NCBI GenBank assembly: GCA_033239525.1
Contig: BSYO01000004.1
Span: 22,482,037 to 22,546,036, forward strand
Length of the DNA stretch: 64,000 bases
Reading direction: 5' to 3'
Origin: Nepenthes gracilis
Lineage: Eukaryota; Streptophyta; Magnoliopsida; Caryophyllales; Nepenthaceae
Both the position numbers and the translations under genes were made by a program. Shown piece by piece: positions 1 through 12,579 of the stretch; the stretch's first letter is position 1, and every line of letters begins with the position of its first letter. The notes beneath the pieces are model-generated. The model saw nothing but the letters and a program-made list of their open reading frames with translations. It was not told the DNA's origin and ran no database searches.

Positions 1-620
1 TTTTATCTATAATTTCACTCATTCATTCATATACCAACCCAACAATTATTTTCCTCCTAAGTTCCCCATGGGATCTAATTAAAATTTGTCTATCTTCTAA
101 TATTTTCTACCCCGAGTATCTATACATTATATATGGATGTAGACTGATCTTAAAATTTAGATAAGACCTAAAAATTATTTTCATACATATAAATTATAAA
201 TATTATTATTTATTATCTTATCTTTTAGTATAATTTTACTATTTTATTTATATAAGTAACATAATGAGTTTCTTATATCTATTTTTTTCTCAAACCATAA
301 TTATTTTTTATTTTTTTACAAATATTTCATTTAGTCTGTAAATTTCATATTCAAACTGTTATAGACGCTCTATCTTTATCCTATCTTTCACTTATCCATT
401 TATGTGCCAACCCAACAATTATTTTCCTCATAAGTTTACCTTCTAATATTTTTTACCCCCAATATCTATGCATTTATATTTGAATATACACTGGTCTTAA
501 ATTCTAAATAAAACTTAAAACTTATTTTTATATCTGTAAATTATAAATATTATCATTTATTATTTTATATCTTTCTATTATTTTACTCATCCCTTTATAT
601 AAGCAATATAATGGGTTTTT
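1..620. repeat. Two-copy diverged tandem repeat, unit about 350-370 bp
   Basis: The block starting near 1 recurs from about 370. Shared stretches include CCAACCCAACAATTATTTTC (at 34 and 407) and AAATTATAAATATTA (near 188 and 537), in the same order and strand. The copies differ by substitutions and small indels. No coding content is visible, and the left edge is cut by the window. Confidence 0.7.
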
Positions 621-3479
621 TTTTTTTTTTCTTCCTAAGTTCAAGGATCTCTCCTGAAGGAGACTTCAATTTCTCTTTGAGGCTTTAGGCCAAGAGGATC
701 TTTCAAATTTAATAAGCCCTAATTTTTTAAGCCACTGCTATGAATATAATTGATTCCCTTTTACTCTTCCGTCTTGTATTTCACTATCATTTGAAGAATT
801 TGTAAATTATGTGGATGCCGATCTATGGGGTCACCTAAATTGACAATGACATGCATGAAATGCCATGGAAACTGGCAAGGAAGAGGTTGCAAGTCATGCA
901 CCTTCTCCCCCTATCATTTCATTCTCGAATGTGTTTTTTCTTCTCTTTTATGTGATTTGCAAGAAATTAATTTCTCAGTCTTCATAGTTACTTCTTCCAT
1001 TCAAATACTTCTTCTCAAGCTACAATAATGGTGGCCAAGTTTGCTTATTTTATTCATTTTTTGAACTACATTATCAACTTCTTTATGATTATATTTTTTA
1101 TTATTTAAATTAAATAATATAAGAATTGAATAAATATAGTGTAAAAATAGTAAATATTGTGTATAAAATAGAAGTAAACATTACCTGTTTTGTTTAGTTT
1201 GCACAGATAATAAAATGTTCTGTCAATTAATAAAGTCGTAATAATGTATAAACTATAATTCCAAATGCTTAATAGCCAACATTCACCCAAGAATAACAAT
1301 TCCAATAAATTTATAAAATATATAATACTAAAATTTTTTGTATTATTTATTCTCATTTGTGATAATATAATTATTTATTTATATGCTCATAAATTCAACT
1401 ATTATAAACTTTATTAATCTCTCCGTTTTATATTAAGTTTTGATATTTGACCTTTCAGATTCACCCAGACCAATTTAATTACGTATTTTTATAAATTACA
1501 ATAAATAAATATTTTAAAATTATGAACAAAAACTTCTGATGTAGTATAAATTTTAGAGCTCAAAACAATATGCTTTCTCATAAAAACAAATTATTAAAGT
1601 TTTTAATTTTATTTATATTTAAAAATCAATAATAATTCATTGTGGCATGGGAAAAGGCATAAAAAACATCTAATCAAAAGCTCTCCTGCAAATTATTTGG
1701 TCAGTTGATGGGCAAAATGCTCCTTATGATATGATGTCCCTTTGGCATCATCAAATGCATCTGCCTCATCATTACTTAATCATAGAGTGCTGCTTTCTTC
1801 TTATTATTATTATTTAAAATAGAGACAAAGTTCTTTCTTTTTTATCAGCAAAGTTTGTATAACCCCCGACCCAATATTTTTAATGTCTTTTTATATTTTA
1901 GGCTCAACCATAAATTTAATAATAAATAATAAAAATTATATTTAATAATTTAATTAATATATATTATTTATTTATCTAATATTTAATATTGGCCTTTAAT
2001 TTTACAGAAAATATAAAATATAAGTCAACTTATGAACTCTCACACTAGGCTGTACCATATAGTTATAATATTAAATTAAAACATTATTAATTCTAAAAAA
2101 TTATATCAATATTATAAAGATGTTAAATTTTTTTGAATTTAAACTCATAATTTATTATGATTTTTTATTCTATTTTAAAAAAAACTATAAAGAACTATCT
2201 CATACTTTTTTTTTTTATTTTAAAGAGTTAGAATATAAAATTAAAATTTCTGTTCCATTTGACATAAAATAATAGAATTAAAATTATGAATAAAATTAAT
2301 TTGATTTTCAATTTTAAATTTTAGGGATAAGTATATTGAACTTTATAATACCCTTTATTGTTTCATGTAAAGAAGAAAATGAAATAAAACAAAATTTCAA
2401 ATTTTCTATTTTTTATTTTTTTCTTGATCAACTGCCCCAAGGGGGCGGAGATTTTAATGCAATGAATATATATATATATATATATATGAAGAAAATTTTT
2501 ATTTAAAATAAATATATGAAGTTTAATATAATTTAGATATTTAAAATGTAAACATATGAAAAAAATTATTAAATATTATGTGAAAGATAAGAAAACTAAT
2601 GATTATTTATAAAGGATAAAGAAAACTAACATGTGAAGACATTTAAATATTAAACTTATAGACAATAAGATAGGAAATAAATATTTTAAAAAGTTATTAT
2701 TTAAAATGTATGCCAAAAATATATAAATATAAAAATATATGCTAATTTGATTAAAATAAATAAATAATAAGATAGACTTGAAAAAACTTATAATAATACA
2801 AAAAAATTATTTTTCTTGTATCATTAAAAAAATTATTATTTTAAATTGTGTAATCTCATCCATTGAATATATATATATATGATTATTAATTATGTTCTTG
2901 CCGACCACTTGTAACACTTCACTTTGCTTGACTATAATATCTTTATAATTTAAATCTTATTTAAAGTTTTACATTTATTTATTTTTTTATTATATTTAAA
3001 TAATCACCCAGGCCACACCTAGCCGATTTGATAACTGAATCGTACAAAATTTGTCTTACTAATTAATGCCATATGTATGATTTATATATCGAGGGCCACT
3101 TCACTTTAAATATAAAAACAAATTGCACTTTATGATTGTTTATTTATTTATTTTTATTAATGTTGGAAAGCATAATACCCAGAAAAAAATTACTTTAAAA
3201 TATAATTTAATTACCCTTAAGATATTCATAGGTCACGTATCACCTGTAAATTAATATAAAAATATCAATAAAATATCATATTATTAAAAATATATAATAT
3301 TCATAATTTAAACAATCTTTCTAATTTAATTTAATATACAAGATTTATATAAAATAATAACCTAAAATATTTACTACCGTGACCTATTTCAAATTATTTA
3401 TGAATTATTTAATTATTACTTTAAATAAATAAATATATATAAAATTATATATATACGAAAAAATTATAAATAATTTCTG
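621..3479. other. AT-rich intergenic DNA without recognisable genes
   Basis: This long AT-rich stretch has an AT dinucleotide run near 2466-2487 and several homopolymer runs. Small reading frames (for example 825-1028) have no family resemblance or splice partners. I see no RNA gene or element ends. Confidence 0.6.
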
Positions 3480-3720
3480 GGTCTCCATCAGAATAGTCAA
3501 GTTGGTGGAGGGAAGAGGTCAAGAGAATACTTCTCAACAGTAGGAGCTCACGAGCACACATTTGTTAATAAAGGCGCGTGGGTCCCACGCCTAAATGATT
3601 GAGATATGGGGGGGCCCCACATCGTTCACATTCCTCTAAGCTTTGAGGGGCCCACCCGACCCCACACGAGTACCCAATGAAAAGGCAGACGAATCGTAAT
3701 TATCCGGAAATGTTTCTCCT
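3480..3720. promoter_or_regulatory. GC-rich island with palindromic TCP-type site
   Basis: A short GC-rich island in AT-rich DNA. It holds a perfect 15-bp palindrome (arms GCGTGGG and CCCACGC around a central T) at 3576-3590. Its core GTGGGTCCCAC matches the TCP transcription-factor consensus GTGGGNCCCAC. GGGGCCCCAC near 3612 and GGGGCCCACC near 3648 are further GGCCCAC-type sites. No coding exon is adjacent, so this may be a distal element, a dead promoter or part of a transposon. The regulatory role is inferred. Confidence 0.35.
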
Positions 3721-5020
3721 GTGTTTTCTATGATATAATATTACAGCATAGTAACGGCGTATAAAAATCAAAGTATTTTTGAATTATACGTATTCTTATA
3801 CAATGTATTTATGTATGATTATATTTTGATGATATATTATTAGTTAATATTATTTTTATTTGCAGAAATAATTCATAAAAATAAAATTCAGTCATTTTTA
3901 AATAAATTTTATACAAATTTATTTAATTTAATTATTGATAATGCTATTATTGTTAGATTTATAAACTATTTATTTAAGTCATAAAAATAATATCTTATAT
4001 AATGTATAAGATAATATTACACATAAGTGATCTAAATTAGTTTATTTTTTTTTATAAATTTATAAGCAGTAAGAATTTTATCCACCAAATTATTATTTTT
4101 TATTGATAAGTAAATTGGACCATTTAGATGTTCAGGGAAATATAATATATATACATATATAATTATTAAATTTTGTAAATTATTTTTTTCAGGCAGAATT
4201 ATTTTCATAACTATTTTTATTACCTAAAAAATTGTAATATCTAACAAACAATAACTATAAATATTTTAACACTTATAAATCATCATATTTTTTGTGAGTT
4301 TTCGTGTATTCTAAAATAAATATATTAATATATTTTAATTTTTTTTTTCTTATAAACTTTAATCGATTTTATCACAACAATTTGTATATAAAAATTATCA
4401 ATATTTACTAAATTTGTATCAATCTAACCGGACGATATTGAATCCAAAATCGTAAAACATTATTGGAATTGAGATGTTTTTTTTTTTTTTTAACAAAATA
4501 AAATTTAATTTTTTGTTCAAAAATTATTTTTCCAAAATCGGTAACAAGCGGGCCCTGATTTGCTATTCGAAGGCAGATCATGTAAACTACCGACCTGTTG
4601 GTAGGGATTCTGCCAAAACAAATAATGAACAACAATGCAAAGGCAGGGCTTCAACATTGGCTATACAAATATTTTAAAAACATTTTTTAAATATTATTTG
4701 AATATTTTAAATATTATAATATTTACTAATTTATATATTTTTATATAAACTTATAAATATTATTAAACAAATAAAATATCACTTATTATAATAAAAAAGT
4801 ACGATAAATTGCTTTCAAATACAAGATAACTTTAAAATGAAAGTCAATAGTTTTATATTAAAATATTGAATACTTTTTTTTTTTTGTGTGCTTATAATAA
4901 CTCTTTTGATAAATTTAAGGTTTGATCTAAATTGTGACAGCATGGGTTGAATCGTGAGCCAAGCGCTCGATTTTTATTGTTTTGTATTTTTTGAAACCTT
5001 TATCTTATTTGGTTACTTTA
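3721..5020. other. AT-rich intergenic DNA, no gene seen
   Basis: The stretch is AT-rich with poly(T) tracts near 4340 and 4474. The small reading frames on both strands near 4408-4677 have no supporting homology, and no splice structure is visible. Confidence 0.5.
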
Positions 5021-5023
5021 TAT

Positions 5024-5024
<1 letters not shown>

Positions 5025-5060
<36 letters not shown>
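5025..5060. repeat. CT microsatellite
   Basis: An uninterrupted CT dinucleotide run of roughly 15 units, just upstream of a GC-richer block (5100-5330) that has several GGGCCC/GGGTCCCAC-like words. Confidence 0.85.
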
Positions 5061-5063
<3 letters not shown>

Positions 5064-5349
5064 TTAATTACTTGAAAAAAAAATTCCTCTATCTGTAGTC
5101 GTCTTCATCTCTTGGGTCCCACGAAAAATTACGTACACGTGTCATCGAGCCATTTGCCCGGAAAAGTATGCGGACCCATTCATCTCCGTATTTTGAAAAA
5201 TTATACACTTGTTATGTGGGCCCGGATAATGATCATTGGGCCCAGGTACAGCGAAAGGCCAGACATGTAACTGTGCTCAGGTAGCTGAAGCCCGAGTTAT
5301 TTACCGACAGGCTCAAATGAAATATGCTTAGAAAGAATTGAAGCCCAAC

Positions 5350-8300
5350 GACACCTAGGCCCATATGTAGGCCCAAATTCGAATCCCAGGCATCGAAGGA
5401 AGGGTTTGGCCGGATCCTCTATCAGTCACTATAATCTCTAATATCCAAAATCTGAAAATGATATTTTGATATAAGAATTCTATTACATTTTGTTTGGTTA
5501 CTATGGACAATTCATTTAATGCAGTAATATAATGTAATAATAATAAATTTTCCTTGATCAATGTTAGTAGAAACAAATTGAGCATATTTAGACCCATTAT
5601 ATGAATGGTCTGAGAGTTCATAAAGTTTAAAATTATATTTATGATTGCTTAAGTACATTACCATGAATTTAATAATTCTTACATTTTTTTACATACTCCA
5701 TTTAAAGGCCAAGTTATTGCTTGTTATATACACTTTGCAAATGCCGTGATGTACATCTCTTATAACGTAATTGACTTTTATTAGAATCAAACAGCACATA
5801 TATGATGCAAAGTAACCTCTTTTATATAGTAATCCATCAATTATAGTATATAAGCTATCAGTTTTTGAAATTTGCTTTAGCTTCACGGGATCACGCAAAA
5901 GCGTTACATTTTTAATATACTTGAGACAATGAGTAATCCAAGTTTATTCATCAGATATTTAGAGATTTTCATCTTATTTCTCAATATTTGATTTTTGAAA
6001 CACTTCTCTTATATATCAGGCAAACTGTTCTGAATATCTAGATGCTACTATTTTGAAAAGTTGTAGTTTTTTCAATTGTCTTTTTTAGGGATATAGATAA
6101 TATCAAATTTATCAAGGAATAACAAAGGGTTTTGTACCTTATAAATGTATTTTGAGATCTAGATTGGTTGCTTTATAACTAATCAATATTTAATTGACTA
6201 CCAATTTGAAATCATTGTAAATGATTAGATTTTTTACAAAATATTATTTGGTCAGTTTTAATATAATTAGTAGAGTTTCATATTTCATCACATTGTTAGT
6301 GACTGAAATTCGAATATAATTGAGTATTTAATCTCAAATCCCTTGGGTGGGGCTAATACTATTCCAATTATGCTACCTATTTGAGAATATGCCTTGTCGA
6401 TGTGTAATATTCTTGTGGACAAGAATTCATTTGATTTAGCCATCACGTGTTTGCTTAGTTTTTTCAAGATTGGAGTCATTTTAATAATAAAGTCTATAAA
6501 AGTTTATCTTTTATTGATAGTTAAGCCTAAAACTCTATATTAAACTCGTCTAACTAGATCAACCATTTAATCTAGTGTTCTGGTACTTTTGGTTTCTATA
6601 AGATTCTTTTTAATTGTTGATTTATTAAGGCTACAATTTTATGTATTTGAAAATACAGTCGGAACTTTCTTATATCAAAAACAAAAGTTAGAGTATCCTT
6701 TTTGGTTCATGCATATGGAGTCTTTGAGTTTAGTAGGATCTTATTGACATATTATGCTAGCTGTTAAATCTCTACTTCTTCCCGGAGAGTTGTTTCCAAG
6801 ATGGCTAGGTAGAGATATGGTTTCTCATCATCTTTAGGATAAGTTAGTAAAAGTGAATGTATTAAATGTTCTTTTAACTCTTGAAAGGTTTGTTGGTATT
6901 TATCTATTTACTGAAAATTATTTATCTTTATTCATCTTAATGCTTTAAAGAATTTATTTAATACATTTTGATAAATGAATTTGTCACAAAACATCATAAT
7001 GCAATAAGTGAGTTATGAATAAGATTTTTAGATCTTTAAAAATTGATGGTTTGGATGTAGTTCCATAATTATTATAGCTTTAATCTTTTTCAGATTTGCT
7101 TTTATCTCTTGCTGTGGATAATGAATCCCAATAACTTACTTTTATTCTACCCATAAAGACATATTTTATTCATTTTTGCTTAATTTTTGATGTTATAACA
7201 TTTTACAACATCCTAGTTAGATCGTTAATAAGATCTCTGGTAAGTATACTTTTAATAAGTATATCATTAATGCACATTTTCACATTTTTTTAATTTGCTA
7301 TTCAAACAATTTATTTACAAATCTTTGATAAATTGCATTAATATTTTTCAAATCAAATGACATCACTTTATGGTAATAGATTTCCTGATCAGTTATGAAT
7401 AAGACGATTTTCTCATTTTTAAAAATTCATTTGGATTTGGATGTATATGGAATAAGTATTCACAAAATTTAATAATTGGTATTTAGATGTTGAATCAACC
7501 AGTTGATTGACCAATGGAAGTGGAAAACTACTTTTCAAACTTCCTTTATTCATATTCATGAAGTTGACATACATTTTTTTATTTTTTGCTACTCTTTTTG
7601 ATGAGGATGACATTAGACAACTAATATGGATAATTTATCTCTATGATAAATCTAGTATTAGTTAATTTTCTTATTTTTCACGGATTACTATGAGTTTTTC
7701 AATGAAACAATTTTGTCTTTTTTGTTTGATAAGCTTGTGTTTGAGTATGGGGCTCAAATTACAAACAATCATCTTCATTGAAATGCTTGGTATATTAATT
7801 GGAGTTTAGGTGAAAACATATGTATTTTTCTACAAAAAACTTGGTTAATTTTTACTTATTGTTTTCTTTCTATTTTTGAAGAATAAAATTTTGCAAGTAC
7901 TTTTTATGTTTTTTGAATTCAAAGAAATTTCTTTTGAAGCTTTTGACTATTTCAATGTTAGCTTAAAAATTGATGATAAAGTCTTATTCTCACCTAAGTT
8001 CTAATTTTTCTACATGTAGTAAAAGAGCCAGGCTATTGATTTTTGTCAAGTAATAACATTGCCTAGTGACCTCACCACCATTCTTTGCTGTTTTAGGTAG
8101 TCCTGAGTAGATGGGTTAACACCATTCTTTTTCTTTCTTCCAATGTTTGATCTTAGATGATACTTGTGATTTGAGTGCTTTCGCTATTTGATTTATTAGC
8201 TTCTTCCGCCGCTATATAAACTCATGTGATATCTTTTGTCACCAAAAAGGTCTTGAAATTTTGTTAAACTAAATACTTAATCAACTTTTATTTATCAATA

Positions 8301-9400
8301 AATTTTGATATGTTTCTCGCCTTGATATTAAATTTCATTAGAAAATGATTTAGGTTATTATTGGAAGCTTAGCGAATCCTAACTAGGTATACTGGTTGTT
8401 TTTCTTTCCTCCTATTAAAGGTCAAATGTGATAGGAATTGGTCAACTAGTTTCTCAAAAGATTGGATTGAATTTGTTCATAACCTATAGAACTAAACTCT
8501 GACGTTTTCTTTTAAATTGAAAGGGAAACATAGGCAAAGCGTGATATTCTCTGAATTTTGGAAGTTGGCCAGTGTTAGAAAGTGGTTTAGATAATCCATT
8601 TGATCAATATTTTTATCATATGGCTTTTGTATAGGTATTTTAAATTTATATGGGAGCCTATATCTTTTTATTTTTGAGGTGAATTTATGTATGTCCTAAT
8701 TCAGTCATTTGTCCAGTAGTATTTTTTTCCAAAAAAATCTACTATTTAATATTTTTTAATTATTCTTTTATTTTAGTTTTGGAGGCAATTCTTTTTGTGT
8801 TGAAGAATTGTCATTAACTCTAAGTGATTAGTAAATACGTTGGATATCTATTTAGTTGGGATTTTGGACATACTACTATACAGTCCCTCTCAATCGGACT
8901 AAGTAGTCTTTGATATGTTGGATATACCAAATATTCCATCGCTCGGGACTTTCTTTCTTATCCTCAAAGTTTAAGCATCCTTTGAGCCGGAAGAAGTAAT
9001 ATGAATGGCCACCTCGGGAACCATTAGAGTTTTTGGCTCAAGGTGGCTTCCTTTTGAGATGATCTTCTTTCTTTTCGACCTCCCCCTCAGGCTTTTCCTA
9101 CGTTTGAAGGATCTCCCCTTGTGAGTTTAGTCATCGACCTTGTCGCATGAGAATTTTAACTTTTTCAATGCATCCTATATCTAGACGGCTAAGGCTCAAA
9201 TGTCTGGAATAACCGATAAGTGGGCATTTTCATGACTACCCCCTTTGAGAGGATGCTATGAGATAAGACATCTTGAGCGGCATAGAGAGGTTTGATTGTT
9301 CTAATGTTTTCGTATTCACCATAATGACTTGTCGAAGCAATCAATGGGGATTTTAAAATGAAGTAAAGCACTGAAATAAATGGCTCACTGAACAAATGGC
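5350..9400 (-). mobile_element. Decayed Ty3/gypsy LTR retrotransposon (pol remnants, maybe gag)
   Basis: Minus-strand fragments match plant Ty3/gypsy pol in the expected order. Reverse transcriptase is at about 7240-7613: NKGSLKSSFPLP, a QLVDST..YQLL block, and a catalytic-motif equivalent at 7263-7274 that reads C-I-N-D rather than YVDD. RNase H-like sequence is near 6288-6479 (GIVLAPPKGFEI). The integrase zinc-finger side is at 5689-5898 (IDGLLYKRG, then IRDVHHGICK), and the integrase core is at 5400-5530 (KQNVIEFLYQNI, then IVTDRG). Stops and frameshifts occur throughout, so no polyprotein can be made. Sequence at 8000-9400 may be gag but I could not confirm it. The LTR boundaries are not resolved. 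Confidence 0.75.
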
Positions 9401-10960
9401 TTGAAAGAAATTTTCACTAACGACATCTATCTGAAACTTTGATAGAAAGGTCAGTAGTTCGACTCAATTCTATTTAAATTACTATCTAAAGAGAAATACA
9501 AAGATTAAAAGGGCTTAAAATATATATTTATTTTTACATCATCAAATTTAAAAAAATATCAAATATTGACTGCGTTATATTTTTGGTAACTGAGAAGTTA
9601 CATTGTTTGAGGAATTTTAAGAATTTGTTATAGATTTGGAACTCAAATAACAGGCCTTATTCAATTAAAAAACAAGTCAAATTTCAAATAACTTAAAGCT
9701 TATTTTTCAGTCTCATGATCGAATTAAGAAAAACAGTAGTTAAGGTCTGTTTAGTTTTATAAAGTTATAAAAATAAAATAAAAAGAGAACAAAATAAAAC
9801 ATTTTTTTTCTATTAGTTGAAATGTTAGCGGAAAATTAATGAAAAAATAATTTTTTAATAAAAATATTTTATTTATTTGACTATCCAGAAAAAAATAAAG
9901 AGAAATATTATATTAATATTAATTTAATGATTCTATTTCAAATTAATTATTCATTTTTATATTAGTTTTGATAAATAAAGCATATATTTCTTTAAAATCT
10001 TTTATTTATTTATTTATTTATAAATTTAACAATTTATTTTTCTCAATTTCTATTTATCTAAAATCTTTTAAAATATTTTTAAAAAATATTTCCCAAAGAA
10101 ATTTCTAACATTTTTAAAAGTAGATAGCAAAATTGGGCTTTTTATTTTCTACGAAGTGTTAAATATTGGTGCTTATTATCAAACAAGTGGAGCAAAATAA
10201 CTCAACCTTCTTAATTTTTATACAATATATAGAAATTCATTATTTCCTAATATCAACAATTATGCATTTCAATATTTAATCAAAAGTGGTAAAAAATGTT
10301 AAAATATTTAATACAGGGTACCCCACCAGATAAATGTAGTCTTTTACACTTAATTTAATATTAAGAATAACATCTTAGACTTTATGTCTAAGATCTAAAT
10401 AGAGATGATAATTTGGTCGTAGTATTTGTGGCATAGTACGACCAAACCCACTACAAGCTGTGCCCAACACTATTAGATCTAGATAGAATACTAAATCTGA
10501 TATTCTAGCGTTCAAATGTGAGGTCGCACACTTCAATAATGACATAATTTATAAACTATTGAAATATCTTGAAGACATTCAAAACCAATGGCTCCATTAC
10601 TAAGTTCTTTAAAATTAATAAAATATCATTAATTTTATTATTAATACTTAGAATTTATGAGATTTTTAAAACTTTCCCAAAACACGATTGGGATTAAAAT
10701 ACGGCTACCCACGGCGCTCAAACTTCGGCTTAATTCCTTAATAAAAACACTTTTAATTGTTATGGTATTTAAGGTATATGACAATCAATCTATCTAAAAT
10801 ACACCTATCAATATTTATATACACCTAAAATACACATTAATTGTTGGTTGCTGAATTTTGATAGTGACTAATGCTTATTATTGAGTATATTAGACAAAAA
10901 GTAATACTTTTAAAATAAAAAATAATATTTATATAATTAACTATGTCTTCACTTTTACTG
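9400..10960. other. AT-rich DNA, probably flank or LTR debris of the gypsy remnant
   Basis: No exon, RNA gene or intact element is visible. Its position next to the 5' side of the minus-strand pol remnant makes degenerate leader or LTR sequence likely, but I found no clear primer-binding site or TG..CA ends. Confidence 0.4.
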
Positions 10961-10965
10961 AAATT

Positions 10966-11515
10966 GTTAAAATTAGTGTGGAAAGAGAAAGACAAAATAA
11001 AAAAATTAAAATAAAGTAAAATATATAATTATCTTTAATAATTTTGGCATAAATATTGATACGTTTCAAGATCCGGATTGTGATACTGAGTAGGAAACCA
11101 CTTGATGCCGAAAGTGGTTCTAAATAATGAATAAGAGGTCGCCAAAAGGTTTTTTTCGTAGGATTGGTTATACAAGGGATGTGAGAAGAGGATTGGGCTC
11201 TTGTATACGCTTGGCAAGAGCGGCATAGAGAGTTGAAGGATTAGGCTCTGATGTGCTGAATGACTTACTAGTTGAAAAATGACTGGGGAGCGGTTTAAAA
11301 ATGAAGTCCCCTTGACTCAAAAAGAAAGACACTCGACTAGAATGGCTCACTAATGGTGCACCCGGGGAATGGCTCATTTGGGAGCACTAATTGTTAAAAT
11401 AAGTGTGGAAAGAGAAAGACAAAAGAAAAAAAATTAAAATAAAGTATAATATATATTTATTTTTAATAATTTTGGCATAAATATTAATACGTTCCAAGAT
11501 CCGTATGGATTGTTA
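10966..11515. repeat. Direct repeat pair of about 125 bp, 425 bp apart
   Basis: Positions 10966-11090 and 11391-11515 share a block beginning TTGTTAAAATNAGTGTGG and running through TTTGGCATAAATATT to a CAAGATCCG word, with a few differences. The spacer and the sequence after copy 2 share further phrases (GGCTCACTA, TCATTNGGGAGCACT) with 11720-11820. The word GAGCGGCATAGAGAG occurs both in the spacer (about 11218) and at about 9284, linking this block to the gypsy remnant. Confidence 0.65.
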
Positions 11516-12423
11516 TCTTCCCTGGGTGACGACCGGTGCGGGTCCACTTTCATTTTTGTTAACGGCCTCCCTCTTTTATACTCAATCGGCTTTGGTCGAG
11601 AATGGAAAGATCCAACGATGTGACCAAAACCTTCATATTTCTTTATATGTTGATGGTTGAGCCTAAAATTAAATTATATATGTGCTTTGAAGGATAATTT
11701 TATATCGCTTGGTGAGTGACTCACTAGGGACTCACTCCGGGAGTGGTTTTAGAAAGGAAGGAAAGTATAGCTCGACTTATTGCCGCATCTGGAGAATAAC
11801 TCATTAGGGAGCACTTGATGAGGATGGAGGGAAAGAACTGTACTAAGGAAAGAGAGTTTGGTTCTTTCTGAACTCTCGTATCTCGCTCAAGGGTTTGTTT
11901 AGTCGGGAATCCTTTGTGTTTTCAGGAGTTCTCCTTCTCTTTTTGCGTTTTAGGATTTTCCTTCTACTGCGATCAAATTTTATAGAGAAGGTGTTGGACA
12001 CCAAGGCACATGGTATATATATACAAATTAATGTAAAAATAATGTTACTTATTTTAAAACATAGAGGGAAAAGTCATTTCCAAATTATATTGGTGTAATT
12101 GTTTAACAAATTTTTAAAATGAAAAGAACTAATAAAGTTTTTTTTTTGGGATATCTAATCAAATTAAGCCTTAATAAAATTTATTTTAAGTTTAAAAATG
12201 ATCATGTAGAGCAATAAAAAAACAAAAAGAAATATTTATAAAAAAATTAAAGAAAAGAAAATCCCCATTAAAATTTCAAATTTCAAATAAAAAAATACCA
12301 AAAATAAGTGAAATTATAGAATACAGAATTTTATATAGTTATAAGACATTAAAACATATTATTACATATTTTAACAATTTGTTTAAATTTGAAAATTTTA
12401 AATATAAATATAACAATTAAAGG

Positions 12424-12431
12424 TATATATA
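12424..12431 (+). promoter_or_regulatory. Probable TATA box of the NAP1 gene
   Basis: TATATATA lies inside the small palindrome GGTATATATACC, about 150 bp before the NAP1 start codon. This is a normal position for a TATA element with a 5' leader of roughly 120 nt. The assignment rests on position only. Confidence 0.45.
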
Positions 12432-12579
12432 CCTTGTACCAGCCAGTTCTCCATTGGTTCGTGTTTGTCACCGGAAGATTCAGCGAGTGAAAGCAGCCAC
12501 CCGTTTCTCCTCTCTTAATCCCTTTCTATCTCCATCTCCTCTCACCTTCCTCGCTCCCAAACCTAACGAGTATCCGAAA

